The notes beneath the pieces were generated by a model that was given only the letters and a program-made list of their open reading frames with translations, was not told the DNA's origin and ran no database searches. Positions 18,066-26,129 of a DNA stretch of 61,951 nucleotides are shown in pieces. Made by a program: the position numbers and the translations under genes. The stretch spans positions 1 to 61,951 of the forward strand of contig NZ_CADIKB010000036.1 of the NCBI RefSeq assembly GCF_902859825.1, in the 5' to 3' direction. Numbering within the stretch: the first letter of the stretch is position 1; the number at the start of each line of letters is the position of its first letter. This stretch comes from Paraburkholderia phenoliruptrix (GTDB taxonomy: Bacteria > Pseudomonadota > Gammaproteobacteria > Burkholderiales > Burkholderiaceae).

Positions 18066-19012
18066 GTGGCTGAACTCCCGCCGGCGCCGCGACGCGCCAG
18101 CATGTCGAGGAAAAGGGTGGCGGCGAGCAGATCGGCTGCGCCGCCGGGCGATGCGTTGAGTGACAGCAGTTCGTGCTCGAGCGCGGCAAGCGCTGCTTGG
18201 CCCGCTCGCGACGAACTGCCGCCGGCCTGCAGCACGCGCCACGCGCCGTGCTGACCGGCATGCAAGCCGGCCAGACCCGCGCGATGCAGCAGGCAGGTGT
18301 CGTCGAGCGAGGTCATGATCGCGAGCAGGGCGTCGACGCGCGCGGCGTCTTCGGCAATGCCGCGCGCGCGCGCCGCGAGCAATGCGGGCAAGCCGGTCGC
18401 AATCACATGCGGGAAACCTTCTTGCGCTTCGCGGCGCGCACCGCCCACGTGATAGCGCTGCCGCACGCGTTCGCCGTGACTGTGGGTGACCGCGGCAAAG
18501 CGGTCCGGGAAGCAGGCAATGTGCGCTGCGCGCCGACAGATCGACGCGGCGTCGAGTTGCAGCGCGGTCTCGGCCAAGGACGCACCCGCGACCAGCAGTC
18601 CGACGATCCAGATGGCGCCGCGGTGCGCGTTGCTGCCGCCCGTCGCGCGCAGCATCTCCTGTTCGCCGGCGCGGCCGATCTGCGCGAGCTCGGTACGCAA
18701 CAGCGCTGACGGTTCGCCGCGTCGGCGGCCCGTGCGCGCGAGGGCCGCGAAGGTCGGCTCGAGCGAACGCGCGGAACGCCGCATGATCGACAGATCCAGG
18801 TCGCAATGCGCGCCGCTGCCGCGCTGGTCGACGAGCGCGGGCTTGGGCGTGAGCTCCGCTTCCTCGATCAGCGCGGTGACGGCGTAGCCGGCAAGCTCCG
18901 CGTCGGTCGGCAGATGGTGCGGGCGGGGTGCGATGCAAGTGGGCGCGGACGCGGCATGGTCGTCTGCCGCGCACGCCGCTTCATCGCGCTCCAGCAGGGC
19001 GGCGGCGTTCAT
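18053..19012 (-). CDS. mdcB: Triphosphoribosyl-dephospho-CoA synthase
   Basis: 319-residue enzyme of the CitG/MdcB family that makes the prosthetic-group precursor from ATP and dephospho-CoA. Motifs are ELTPKPALVDQRGSGAHCDL, TGGSNAHRGAIW, the CFPDRFAAVTHSHGERV region and SLDDTCLLHRAG. The start at 19012 is fixed by a one-base overlap with the mdcA stop (TGATG). Its position between mdcA and mdcC, rather than next to mdcG, is common in beta-proteobacterial operons. Confidence 0.92.
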   Translation of the reverse strand: MNAAALLERDEAACAADDHAASAPTCIAPRPHHLPTDAELAGYAVTALIEEAELTPKPALVDQRGSGAHCDLDLSIMRRSARSLEPTFAALARTGRRRGEPSALLRTELAQIGRAGEQEMLRATGGSNAHRGAIWIVGLLVAGASLAETALQLDAASICRRAAHIACFPDRFAAVTHSHGERVRQRYHVGGARREAQEGFPHVIATGLPALLAARARGIAEDAARVDALLAIMTSLDDTCLLHRAGLAGLHAGQHGAWRVLQAGGSSSRAGQAALAALEHELLSLNASPGGAADLLAATLFLDMLARRGAGGSSATWNI

Positions 19013-20670
19013 CACCAGCTCCTGAAGCGTGCCGGCGGCGCATACAGACCGCCTGACCACGTGACCAGATCGTCAATGCTGCGTGCCGCGAGCAGCGAAC
19101 GCTTCGCTTCGCCGCGTCGAATGCCGAGATCTTCCGGATACGCGACGATGCCGCGTCGGCGCAGCTCCGCCGTCTTCTCCGGCTTCGCGCGCAGCCCGAT
19201 CGGCGTGACGCCGGCCACGGCCGCAATCGCCGCGCGCCGCTCGTCGACGCCCTCGGCCTTGTGCAGATGCGCAATGCCTTCCTCCGTCACGACGTGACTC
19301 ACGTCGTCGCCGTAGATCATGACGGGCGCAATCGGCATGCCGCTTTTGGCGCCGACCGCGACCGCGTCGAGTTCGTCGACGAAAGTCGGCTCGCCGCCTT
19401 TCTTGTACGTCTCCGCCAGTTGCACGACCAACTTCTGGCCGCGCGAGACCGGCCCCTGGTCTTTGAGCAGCTTGAGCCATGCCTCGCTCGAATGACGCCG
19501 GCCACGCGGATCGTGCCCCATGTTCGGTGCACCGCCGAAGCCCGCGAGGCGGCCGCGGGTTACCGTCGACGAATTCGCGTCCGCGTCGATCTGCAGCGTC
19601 GAGCCGATGAAAAGGTCGACGCCATATTGCCCGGCCAGTTGGCACAGCACGCGGTTCGAGCGCAGCGTGCCGTCGTTGCCGGTGAAGAACACGTCGGGGC
19701 GCGCCTCGATATACGCTTCCATGCCGACTTCGCTGCCGAAGCAATGGATGCTGTCGACCCAGCCGGATTCGATCGCCGGAATCATCGTGGGATGCGGGTT
19801 GAGCGTCCAGTTCCGGCAGATCTTGCCTTTGAGACCGAGCGACTCGCCGTAGGTGGGCAGCAGCAATTCGATCGCCGCCGTGTCGAAGCCGATACCATGG
19901 TTCAGCGAACTCACGCCATACGGCTCGTAAATGCCGCGTATCACCATCATCGCGGTCAGCACCTGCAGGTCGCCGATATGGCGCGGATCGCGTGTGAACA
20001 GCGGCTCAACGGCAAAGGGCCGGTCGGCCTGCACGACAACGTCGACCCACGAGCCGGGAATGTCGACGCGCGGCAATTCGTCGACGATTTCGTTGACCTG
20101 CACGATCACGATGCCATGACGGAACGCGGCCGCCTCGGCGATGGTCGGCGTGTCCTCGGTATTCGGACCCGTGTAGAGATTGCCGTGGCGGTCGGCCTTT
20201 TCCGCGCAGAGCAGCGCGACGTGCGGCGTCAGGTCCACGAACATGCGCGCGTACAGCTCGACATAGGTATAAATCGCGCCGATCTCCAGTTGCCCGTCTT
20301 CAAGCAGTTGCGCAACGCGCAGGCTCTGGGGCCCGGCAAACGCAAAGTCCACCTTGTGCGCGATGCCTCGCTCGAACAGCGTCAGATGTTCAGGACGACT
20401 GATGCTCGAGATGAGCAGATGCACGTCGTGGAGCTTTTGCGGATCGACCTTGGCGAGCGAGCGCGACAGGAAATCGGCCTGCTTCTGGTTGTCGCCTTCG
20501 AGCGCGACGCGGTCGCCGGGCCGGATCAGCGTTTCGAGCGCATCGACGATGCGCGCCGACGGCAGCACGCCGTCTTCGAGCCATGGCGCGATGGCGGCCA
20601 GGCGGCGCATTTTTTCGTCACGGCGCGTGGTCCACGAACGTGCGGCGGATGTTTCGGCGGGTGCGTTCAT
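19012..20670 (-). CDS. mdcA: Malonate decarboxylase alpha subunit
   Basis: 552-residue subunit that exchanges acetyl for malonyl on the carrier protein. Length and phrases such as RSWTTRRDEKMRRLAAIAPW, GDRVALEGDNQKQADFLSRS, ELYARMFVDLTPHVALLCAE and GFGGAPNMGHDPRGRRH are diagnostic of MdcA. It lies only 7 bases after the GntR regulator gene, so regulator and enzyme are almost certainly one transcript. Confidence 0.95.
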   Translation of the reverse strand: MNAPAETSAARSWTTRRDEKMRRLAAIAPWLEDGVLPSARIVDALETLIRPGDRVALEGDNQKQADFLSRSLAKVDPQKLHDVHLLISSISRPEHLTLFERGIAHKVDFAFAGPQSLRVAQLLEDGQLEIGAIYTYVELYARMFVDLTPHVALLCAEKADRHGNLYTGPNTEDTPTIAEAAAFRHGIVIVQVNEIVDELPRVDIPGSWVDVVVQADRPFAVEPLFTRDPRHIGDLQVLTAMMVIRGIYEPYGVSSLNHGIGFDTAAIELLLPTYGESLGLKGKICRNWTLNPHPTMIPAIESGWVDSIHCFGSEVGMEAYIEARPDVFFTGNDGTLRSNRVLCQLAGQYGVDLFIGSTLQIDADANSSTVTRGRLAGFGGAPNMGHDPRGRRHSSEAWLKLLKDQGPVSRGQKLVVQLAETYKKGGEPTFVDELDAVAVGAKSGMPIAPVMIYGDDVSHVVTEEGIAHLHKAEGVDERRAAIAAVAGVTPIGLRAKPEKTAELRRRGIVAYPEDLGIRRGEAKRSLLAARSIDDLVTWSGGLYAPPARFRSW

Positions 20671-20677
20671 CGGCTCA

Positions 20678-21454
20678 TCAACTCCCGGTGGTGGTGCGCG
20701 GGGGGCGGCCGCGCGGCTTGGGTCGGTTCGCGAGCGCGGCTTCCGCCTGCGCGCGTTCGGTCAGGAAACGGTGCAGCAACTCGCCCGTGCCGAGCAGATG
20801 CCCGGCGACGAGCGCCTGAGCCGTCGGCACGTCGCCGCGTCGCACGGCGTCGAGCAGTTCGGTGTGCTCATCATCGGACTCGCCCTTGTACGACGGCAGG
20901 CCGAACTTCAGGCGCAGGTAACGTTCGCCGCGGCGATGCAACACGCGAATCAGGTCTTCGAGCTGGGGACGCGCGGCCGGTGCATACAGGCTCATGTGAA
21001 ACGCGGCATTGCGCGCGACGTACAGTGACGGGTCGGGTTCGCGTTCGGCCGCATCGCAGAGCGCCGCGCATTCGCGCAGCGTGGCAGGCGTGTGTCTGGG
21101 AATGGCGAGGCCGATGGCAAGGCTCTCGAGCGCCGACCGAATCTCATAGATCTCGCGCGCTTCATCCGCCGATAAGGGCGCCACCGTCGCGCCCTTGTGC
21201 ACGGCGACTTTTGCCCAGCCTTCGGTTTCCAGGAGGCGCAGCGCCTCGCGCACCGGAATCGCGCTGACCGAGAAATGGCGCGCGATCGCGTCCTGGCGCA
21301 GCGGCGCGCCGGGCGCGAGCGTGCCGTCGATGATCGCCTCGCGCAGCGCCTCGGCGATGACGCGCGATGTGCTTTCTCGCGGCGCCGCAGCGGGCAGGAG
21401 CGGGGCGCGCGAAGGCGTATCGACGGCGGAGGGATGGGACGTTGCATCGTTCAT
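20678..21454 (-). CDS. mdcY: GntR-family (FCD) regulator of malonate decarboxylase, MdcY-like
   Basis: 258-residue FadR-type GntR regulator. The N-terminal winged helix spans about residues 35-105 (VIAEALREAIIDGTLAPG, IPVREALRLLETEGW), followed by an all-helical FCD ligand domain with metal-binding His candidates (RNAAFHMSLY, DEHTELLDAV). The start at 21454 lies just below an AT-rich palindrome. As first gene of the mdc operon it is probably an autoregulated, malonate-responsive repressor. This parallels Acinetobacter MdcY rather than the LysR-type MdcR of Klebsiella. The C-terminal tail is basic and AT-hook-like (RPKPRGRPPR). Confidence 0.85.
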   Translation of the reverse strand: MNDATSHPSAVDTPSRAPLLPAAAPRESTSRVIAEALREAIIDGTLAPGAPLRQDAIARHFSVSAIPVREALRLLETEGWAKVAVHKGATVAPLSADEAREIYEIRSALESLAIGLAIPRHTPATLRECAALCDAAEREPDPSLYVARNAAFHMSLYAPAARPQLEDLIRVLHRRGERYLRLKFGLPSYKGESDDEHTELLDAVRRGDVPTAQALVAGHLLGTGELLHRFLTERAQAEAALANRPKPRGRPPRTTTGS

Positions 21455-21464
21455 AGTTAGAATA

Positions 21465-21474
21465 TTATATATAA
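21465..21474. promoter_or_regulatory. Palindromic operator/promoter candidate of the mdc operon
   Basis: TTATATATAA is a perfect 10-bp palindrome 11-20 bases before the mdcY start, inside an AT-rich stretch that stands out from the local GC. It could be an operator for the FCD regulator, overlapping a promoter -10 region. Confidence 0.5.
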
Positions 21475-21557
21475 AACGACGCGATTTATACGCGGGCAAA
21501 CCCGAAAAACGCGGGCACTTCGTGAAGGGGACGGTGCGCGACCGCGAGCTATCGCAC

Positions 21558-21582
21558 AGCCCAGCCCAGCCCAGCCCAGCCC
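21558..21582. repeat. Five tandem copies of AGCCC
   Basis: A perfect pentanucleotide repeat, five units in 25 bases, lies 104-128 bases upstream of the mdcY start and 5 bases beyond the EamA stop codon. It is outside any coding frame that can be supported. Confidence 0.85.
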
Positions 21583-21587
21583 GCGGC

Positions 21588-22520
21588 TTACTCGGCGTGG
21601 CGTCGTGCGCGCCCGCGCGGCATCAGCAGCGAAAGAAGCGGCCAGCCGAGATTGACGCCGAGGCTCGCCGTCACGATCAATGCCATGCCGGCCAGTTGCG
21701 GCAGTGAAAGCGCGCGACCGTACACGATGGCATCCACGGCAATGGCGGTGAGCGGGTAGACGAACAGCAGCACCGCAATGACGGGCGTGGTCAGCTTGGG
21801 CAACGCCCCGTAGATGAGCACATACGAAAGCCCGGTGTGCAGCACGCCCATGCCGACAATCCAGAACCACTGCATCGGCTCGATATGCGCGGTGCTGAAC
21901 GGCGCCACCAGCGGCGCGATGAACGGCAGGCAGACCACGCCGACCGCGCATTGCATGAGCGTGAGCAGATGCGGGCGTAAATCGCCGAGTCCCTTGGCGA
22001 TCAAAGTGACGCTCGCGTAGAGCACGGAGCCGGCGAGGGCTTCGCCGACGCCGATCAGATAGCTCGTGTGGCCCTGCAGATTGGCTGTAGCGGCCACGCC
22101 CGAGGCGAGCACGAGCCCGACGAAGGCCGTCGCAATCCAGCCGAGCCGGTCCGCGCCGAGCCGCTCGTGGAAAAGAGCGGCGCCCATCAGCACGACCCAG
22201 AACGGCTGCACATGAAACACCACGGTCGCCACCGCGATGCTCGTGCGGTGGATGGCATCGAAAAAACCGACCCATTGCGTGACCATCAGCACGCCGGAGA
22301 CGAGCGCAAGCGCGAGCGTGCGTCGCGTGAAATGCGCCCGCGTGAAGAAGCCTTTCCATGCGCAATACGCAGCGAGCGACAGGAAGCCGAAAAGACAGCG
22401 GAAAAACACGAGCGTCAACGCGCCGAGCCGCGCTTCCTCGACGAACATGCCGAGCGTACCCATTAGCAGCCCGCCGGCCGCCAATGTGATGGCGCCTTGT
22501 TGACGTTGCGTGAGGGACAT
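21588..22520 (-). CDS. EamA/DMT-family transporter
   Basis: 310-residue drug/metabolite-type membrane protein with ten predicted helices in two EamA repeats (residues about 10-145 and 155-295). Phrases include GTLGMFVEEARLGALTLVFFRCLFG and, in the second repeat, SYVLIYGALPKLTTPVIAVL. The start at 22520 follows AAGGAG. It is divergent from a LysR regulator and is probably an exporter under its control. The substrate is unknown. Confidence 0.87.
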   Translation of the reverse strand: MSLTQRQQGAITLAAGGLLMGTLGMFVEEARLGALTLVFFRCLFGFLSLAAYCAWKGFFTRAHFTRRTLALALVSGVLMVTQWVGFFDAIHRTSIAVATVVFHVQPFWVVLMGAALFHERLGADRLGWIATAFVGLVLASGVAATANLQGHTSYLIGVGEALAGSVLYASVTLIAKGLGDLRPHLLTLMQCAVGVVCLPFIAPLVAPFSTAHIEPMQWFWIVGMGVLHTGLSYVLIYGALPKLTTPVIAVLLFVYPLTAIAVDAIVYGRALSLPQLAGMALIVTASLGVNLGWPLLSLLMPRGRARRHAE

Positions 22521-22607
22521 GCCGGGCGTCTCCTTGAGTGAGTGAGCGAAGAACTGCACCCAGTATTGCGCCGGTTGCCGTGCGTGCACAAACGAATTAA
22601 ATTTAGA

Positions 22608-22625
22608 AATTCCATCAGCGGAATT
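22608..22625. promoter_or_regulatory. Inverted repeat just upstream of the LysR gene
   Basis: AATTCC-N6-GGAATT is a perfect 6-bp-arm repeat ending 8 bases before the LysR start and within the 113-base divergent region. This suits an autoregulatory LysR site that would also serve the EamA gene. Confidence 0.5.
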
Positions 22626-22633
22626 GATAAATC

Positions 22634-23524
22634 ATGCACCCCGAATTCGACGTGGATTTGCTGCGCACTTTCGTTGCGGTCGTGGACACGGGCAGCTTCA
22701 CGAAGGCATCGGCGAGCGTGCATCGCTCGCAGGCGGCCGTCAGCATGCAGATAAAACGGCTCGAAAGCATGCTCGGCACCACGCTCTTCGCGCGCAATAC
22801 GCGCAATCTTTCGCTGACGCGGCCGGGCAACACGCTGCTCGAATACGCGAGGCGCGTGCTCGCATTGCATGAAGAGGCCTGGTCGGCGATCGTGCGGCCC
22901 GAGGTCACGGGGCGCGTGGTGCTCGGCGCTCCGGACGACTATGTGTCGTCGCTCCTGTCACCGGTGTTGCGGCGCTTTTCGAATCTCTATCCTCACGTGG
23001 AAATCGAAATCGTCTGTGCGCAAAGCACGTCGCTCGCGCCCATGCTCGCGGACAACAAGATCGATCTCGCGTTTGTCACGCGCGACCGCAAGATGCGCGG
23101 CGAATTCGTGCGCAGTGAGCCGATGGTCTGGGTGGGCGCTTCTGTCGATACGCCGGTGCTCGCGGCGTCGCCGTTGCCGGTCGGCTTGTACGAGCCCGGT
23201 TGCGTGGCGCGTCAGCATACGCTCGCCGCGCTCGACGGTGCCCGCATTCGCTATCGCGCGGCGTTCAGCAGCGCGAGCCTGATGGGCCTCGTGGCCACGG
23301 TGGATGCCGGGTTGTCGGTGGTTGCGCTCACGCGTTGCAGCGTGCCGTCGCGGCTGGCCATTCTCGGCGAGGCGCAGGGCTTGCCGGCCATCGAGCCGCT
23401 CGAAATCGTGGTGGCGCGCAGCGCGAAGTCGGACCGGCCCACCTGCGATTACCTGGCTGCCCAGATGGTCCAGGACCTATCGGTGCGGGCCCAGCCGCGC
23501 GGATCCGTGGCGGTGGCTTCGTGA
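22634..23524 (+). CDS. LysR-family transcriptional regulator
   Basis: 296-residue regulator. Helix-turn-helix: DLLRTFVAVVDTGSFTKASASVHRSQAAVSMQIKRLE (given here as landmarks DLLRTF and QAAVSMQIKRLE, residues 9-43). The C-terminal co-inducer domain follows (GRVVLGAPDDYVSSLLSPV). Divergent from the EamA transporter, which is its most likely target. A role in malonate control is less likely because the mdc operon carries its own GntR gene. Confidence 0.88.
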   Translation: MHPEFDVDLLRTFVAVVDTGSFTKASASVHRSQAAVSMQIKRLESMLGTTLFARNTRNLSLTRPGNTLLEYARRVLALHEEAWSAIVRPEVTGRVVLGAPDDYVSSLLSPVLRRFSNLYPHVEIEIVCAQSTSLAPMLADNKIDLAFVTRDRKMRGEFVRSEPMVWVGASVDTPVLAASPLPVGLYEPGCVARQHTLAALDGARIRYRAAFSSASLMGLVATVDAGLSVVALTRCSVPSRLAILGEAQGLPAIEPLEIVVARSAKSDRPTCDYLAAQMVQDLSVRAQPRGSVAVAS

Positions 23525-23546
23525 CAGCGGCTTCTTGACGGCTCGC

Positions 23547-23579
23547 GCCGCTCGCGCGTGCGGTGGCCCCGCGAGCGGC
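23547..23579. terminator. Convergent hairpin between LysR and porin genes
   Basis: A perfect 10-bp stem (GCCGCTCGCG 23547-23556, CGCGAGCGGC 23570-23579) with a 13-base loop fills the short gap between two convergent genes. There is no T-run, so it is a terminator by position and structure only. Confidence 0.5.
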
Positions 23580-23580
23580 A

Positions 23581-25113
23581 TCAGAACGCGATATTCGTTC
23601 TTAGGCCGACCACGAACGTGTTGCGCAGCGGCTTCGTCGGATCGTTGGGATTTTGGCCGGCGCCCGCATTGAACGTGTATTGCGCGTCGGCTTGCAGCAT
23701 CCACCAGGGAGCGATCTGATACTGGTACGTCGCCTCGAGCGCCGTTTCACTGGTGCGAACGCCGTACGGGCCGCCGCTCATTGCCAGGTTATCCTGATCG
23801 ATTCCGCGCGCGTGGCTGCCGACCTTGATATAGCTCAGAGCAAGACCGGCGCTGTCATTGTCGCGGCCGGCGAACGGCGCTTTCAACACGACGCCGAGAT
23901 TGGCCGCGAGGCTCACCAGGTTGCGGTCGCCGGGCGCGCCCATCACCCGCGCGAATACGCCGAGGCTGCGCGCCTCGCCGGGGTTCGGGCGCCAGATCAT
24001 CTGGTCGGCCACCGCGTAGAAGCTGTAGTCACCGCGATGGTTCGCCGCCACGCCCGTCGACGCGGGGCTCGCGAGCGACACACCGTTGCCGTCGTAGCGC
24101 GGATCTGCGAAGCGGCCGTTGTTGTACCAGATGCCGATCTTGTACGCGCCCGGCAGGCCAACCCGGGCCGGCCCTTGCGTCGCGCCTTCACTGCTGTCGG
24201 CAGGTTGATTGATTGCATACTGCAGCTCGCCGATGAAAAGCGTGCCGTTATGCAGATTGAAGTTGGTGCCGCTGCGGTTGTTCGGATTGTTGCCGAGCGG
24301 ATCGCCGTCGAACACGCCCGCGAGTGCCGTCAACGAAGGCGTGATCTGTCCGCGCACGCGCACGCCGAGCGCCGACAGCGGATACGCGGGGCCGCCCGAG
24401 GGCATGTCGTACGAAGGCAGCGCGGGCCAGCCGAACATCGTGTTGAGGAAAAGCGCGGAGTAGGTGCTGGAGATGAACTCCTGATCGATACTCTGCTGAC
24501 CGATCTTCACGTCGATGCGTTTGTTCAGGAACGACTGCTGATACCACAGCTCCCAAAGACGCGTCGCGTCGTCCGCTTCGATCCCGCTTGCGGTGTTCAA
24601 CGTGCCCAGTTTGTCGCTGCTGAGATTGCGCCCATGAATCTGCAGGGCGCTGACGTTGAACTGGCCGCCCGGCAAGCCGAATGCCTTGTCCGTATCCAGT
24701 TGCACCGTCGCGGTGGTCAGGCCGTCGTATGCGACGCCGCGCGCAAGGCCGCCGCGCAGGTTGCCAAGCAGTTCGCTCGTTTCGGTCAGCGCGAATGTCA
24801 CGCCATACTGGCCGAGCCATGGACGCAGACCGCCCATGTCGCCGAAGAGCTGCTCGCGGCCCCACAAGCCCGCTTCACTCGCCGATGTCCTGTTCGCATC
24901 GGCGTCGTTCGCCGGCTTGCCGTCGGCGGCCGAACCGGCGCCGGTCTGCGCCATGGCTGCGCCGTACAGCGAAGCCCATGCGAGCGCGGTATATAGCGCC
25001 GTGCGGCGCAGCGACAGCAGGCGCGCGTGCCGGGCGGTCCTGCCGCTCTGCGACGTGAGGCCGCGACCGGCAGGCAACGGCGCGACGCGTCGAATGGATC
25101 GGACGAGCTTCAT
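23581..25113 (-). CDS. OprB-family carbohydrate-selective porin
   Basis: 510-residue outer-membrane porin. It has a long N-terminus, with the signal helix at about residues 36-56 (ending GAAMAQ), then OprB features: LWGREQLFGDMGGLRPWLGQ, ALTETSELLGNLRGG, FNVSALQIHGRNLS, LWELWYQQSFLNKRIDVKIG and a closing aromatic (FVVGLRTNIAF) typical of beta-barrels. Such porins pass mono- and oligosaccharides. It is not adjacent to a sugar operon, though two lie in the window. A palindrome lies 44-65 bases before the start. Confidence 0.9.
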   Translation of the reverse strand: MKLVRSIRRVAPLPAGRGLTSQSGRTARHARLLSLRRTALYTALAWASLYGAAMAQTGAGSAADGKPANDADANRTSASEAGLWGREQLFGDMGGLRPWLGQYGVTFALTETSELLGNLRGGLARGVAYDGLTTATVQLDTDKAFGLPGGQFNVSALQIHGRNLSSDKLGTLNTASGIEADDATRLWELWYQQSFLNKRIDVKIGQQSIDQEFISSTYSALFLNTMFGWPALPSYDMPSGGPAYPLSALGVRVRGQITPSLTALAGVFDGDPLGNNPNNRSGTNFNLHNGTLFIGELQYAINQPADSSEGATQGPARVGLPGAYKIGIWYNNGRFADPRYDGNGVSLASPASTGVAANHRGDYSFYAVADQMIWRPNPGEARSLGVFARVMGAPGDRNLVSLAANLGVVLKAPFAGRDNDSAGLALSYIKVGSHARGIDQDNLAMSGGPYGVRTSETALEATYQYQIAPWWMLQADAQYTFNAGAGQNPNDPTKPLRNTFVVGLRTNIAF

Positions 25114-25156
25114 GAAAAGCCTTTCAAGTTGTTATCGACTGCCCGGGCATTTCGCG

Positions 25157-25178
25157 CCGTTAAATGGCTGTTTAACGG
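25157..25178. promoter_or_regulatory. 22-bp hyphenated palindrome upstream of the porin gene
   Basis: CCGTTAAA (25157-25164) and TTTAACGG (25171-25178) are perfect 8-bp arms around TGGCTG. The site lies 44 bases from the porin start in a divergent intergenic region, which is a good position for an operator. No regulator gene is adjacent. Confidence 0.5.
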
Positions 25179-25388
25179 GCGGGCAAGCGGATAGGCGGGG
25201 ATGGGTTCGCGAGGAACTGCGGAATGCGCGTGATCGTACCCACGCGGCTTGTGGGCGTCAACGGAAGTGGACCGACACCGCGCGCATCGCGTTGCAAGCT
25301 GACAAATTCGTGTTTTTGCGCGAACGCCTGGCGATACGGCTTGTCGAAATCGCACGAGTTTTAGCAGCCCCTTACAAGGAGTTACATC

Positions 25389-26081
25389 ATGAAAAAGCGC
25401 GCCCTCCTCATTTCGTTGCTGGCCAGTGCCGGCGCTGTTGCGGGGTTCGCAAGCGGCACCGCGAACGCACAACTGAATCTCAAGCAGTTCGGCATTGGCG
25501 GCGGCGATAGTGCGGCAGAGGCGAGCGGCGCGGCGTCGCCCGGCGGACTGTCGCAACTGCTGCAAACCTACGTGGGCGCAAATCAGCAGGTGCTGAGCGG
25601 ACAGTCGACGCTTGCCTCGGCGATGGGTCTGAGCAGCGCCGCCGGCCAGGCGCAACAGGCGGCCGGCCTGCTCGCCGGTGGCGGCACGCCATCCGTGAGT
25701 CAGTTGACACAGGTAGGCAGCACACAGCAGTCGCTGTCGCAAACGTTGACGCAGGCCTTCGCGAGCCGCGCGGGCGGTGGCGCGCAAACGCCGGTGAACA
25801 AGCAGGCGTTCAGCGAGGGCCTCTCGTCGCTCGCCAAGGGAGTGAGCCAGTATTCGAGCATGCAGTCGGGGCTCGGCAGTATCGGGCAGATGAATCCTTC
25901 GTCGCTGCTGCAGGCCGGCATGAATCCGCAGACCATGCAAAGCGCGTCGTATATCGCGCAGTCGGCGCCGGGGCAGTTGCAGTCGCTCATGTCCACCCTC
26001 AGTTCCGCGGTACAGTTTGCATCGAGCCACGGTATCAGCGTGCCGTCTATTGCCAAGTCGGCACTCGGCGGCGCGCAGTAA
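25389..26081 (+). CDS. Secreted Ser/Gln/Ala-rich protein, function unknown
   Basis: 230-residue exported protein. AAGGAG lies 8 bases before the start and a signal peptide covers residues 1-27 or so (cleavage near ANA-QL). The mature part is low in charge, lacks Cys and is rich in Ser, Gln, Ala and Gly, with helical stretches (GGLSQLLQTYVGANQQVLSG, SLMSTLSSAVQFASSHG). No known domain was recognised; amphipathic helices suggest a small helical bundle. The gene ends inside the first unit of an 8-bp tandem repeat. Confidence 0.7.
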   Translation: MKKRALLISLLASAGAVAGFASGTANAQLNLKQFGIGGGDSAAEASGAASPGGLSQLLQTYVGANQQVLSGQSTLASAMGLSSAAGQAQQAAGLLAGGGTPSVSQLTQVGSTQQSLSQTLTQAFASRAGGGAQTPVNKQAFSEGLSSLAKGVSQYSSMQSGLGSIGQMNPSSLLQAGMNPQTMQSASYIAQSAPGQLQSLMSTLSSAVQFASSHGISVPSIAKSALGGAQ

Positions 26082-26097
26082 CGCAGTAACGCAGTAA
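26074..26097. repeat. Three tandem copies of CGCAGTAA
   Basis: A perfect 8-bp unit occurs three times, with the stop codon of the secreted-protein gene in the first unit. It looks like local slippage duplication; later copies also offer TAA stops. Confidence 0.85.
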
Positions 26098-26129
26098 GAC
26101 GGCGAAATTCATAACAATGGACCATTCCG

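Noticed and set aside
16867..18261. 464-residue frame suggesting a longer MdcD
   Set aside because: The extra N-terminal part overlaps mdcC and mdcB in another frame; the start at 17754 gives the normal beta-subunit length and an ATGA coupling.
22634..23524. LysR gene as mdcR, regulator of the malonate operon
   Set aside because: It is divergent from the EamA gene with its own inverted repeat, and the mdc operon already carries a GntR gene 7 bases before mdcA.
26074..26097. CGCAGTAA triplication as a functional or CRISPR-like repeat
   Set aside because: Only three directly abutting 8-bp units without spacers; best explained by replication slippage at the gene end.
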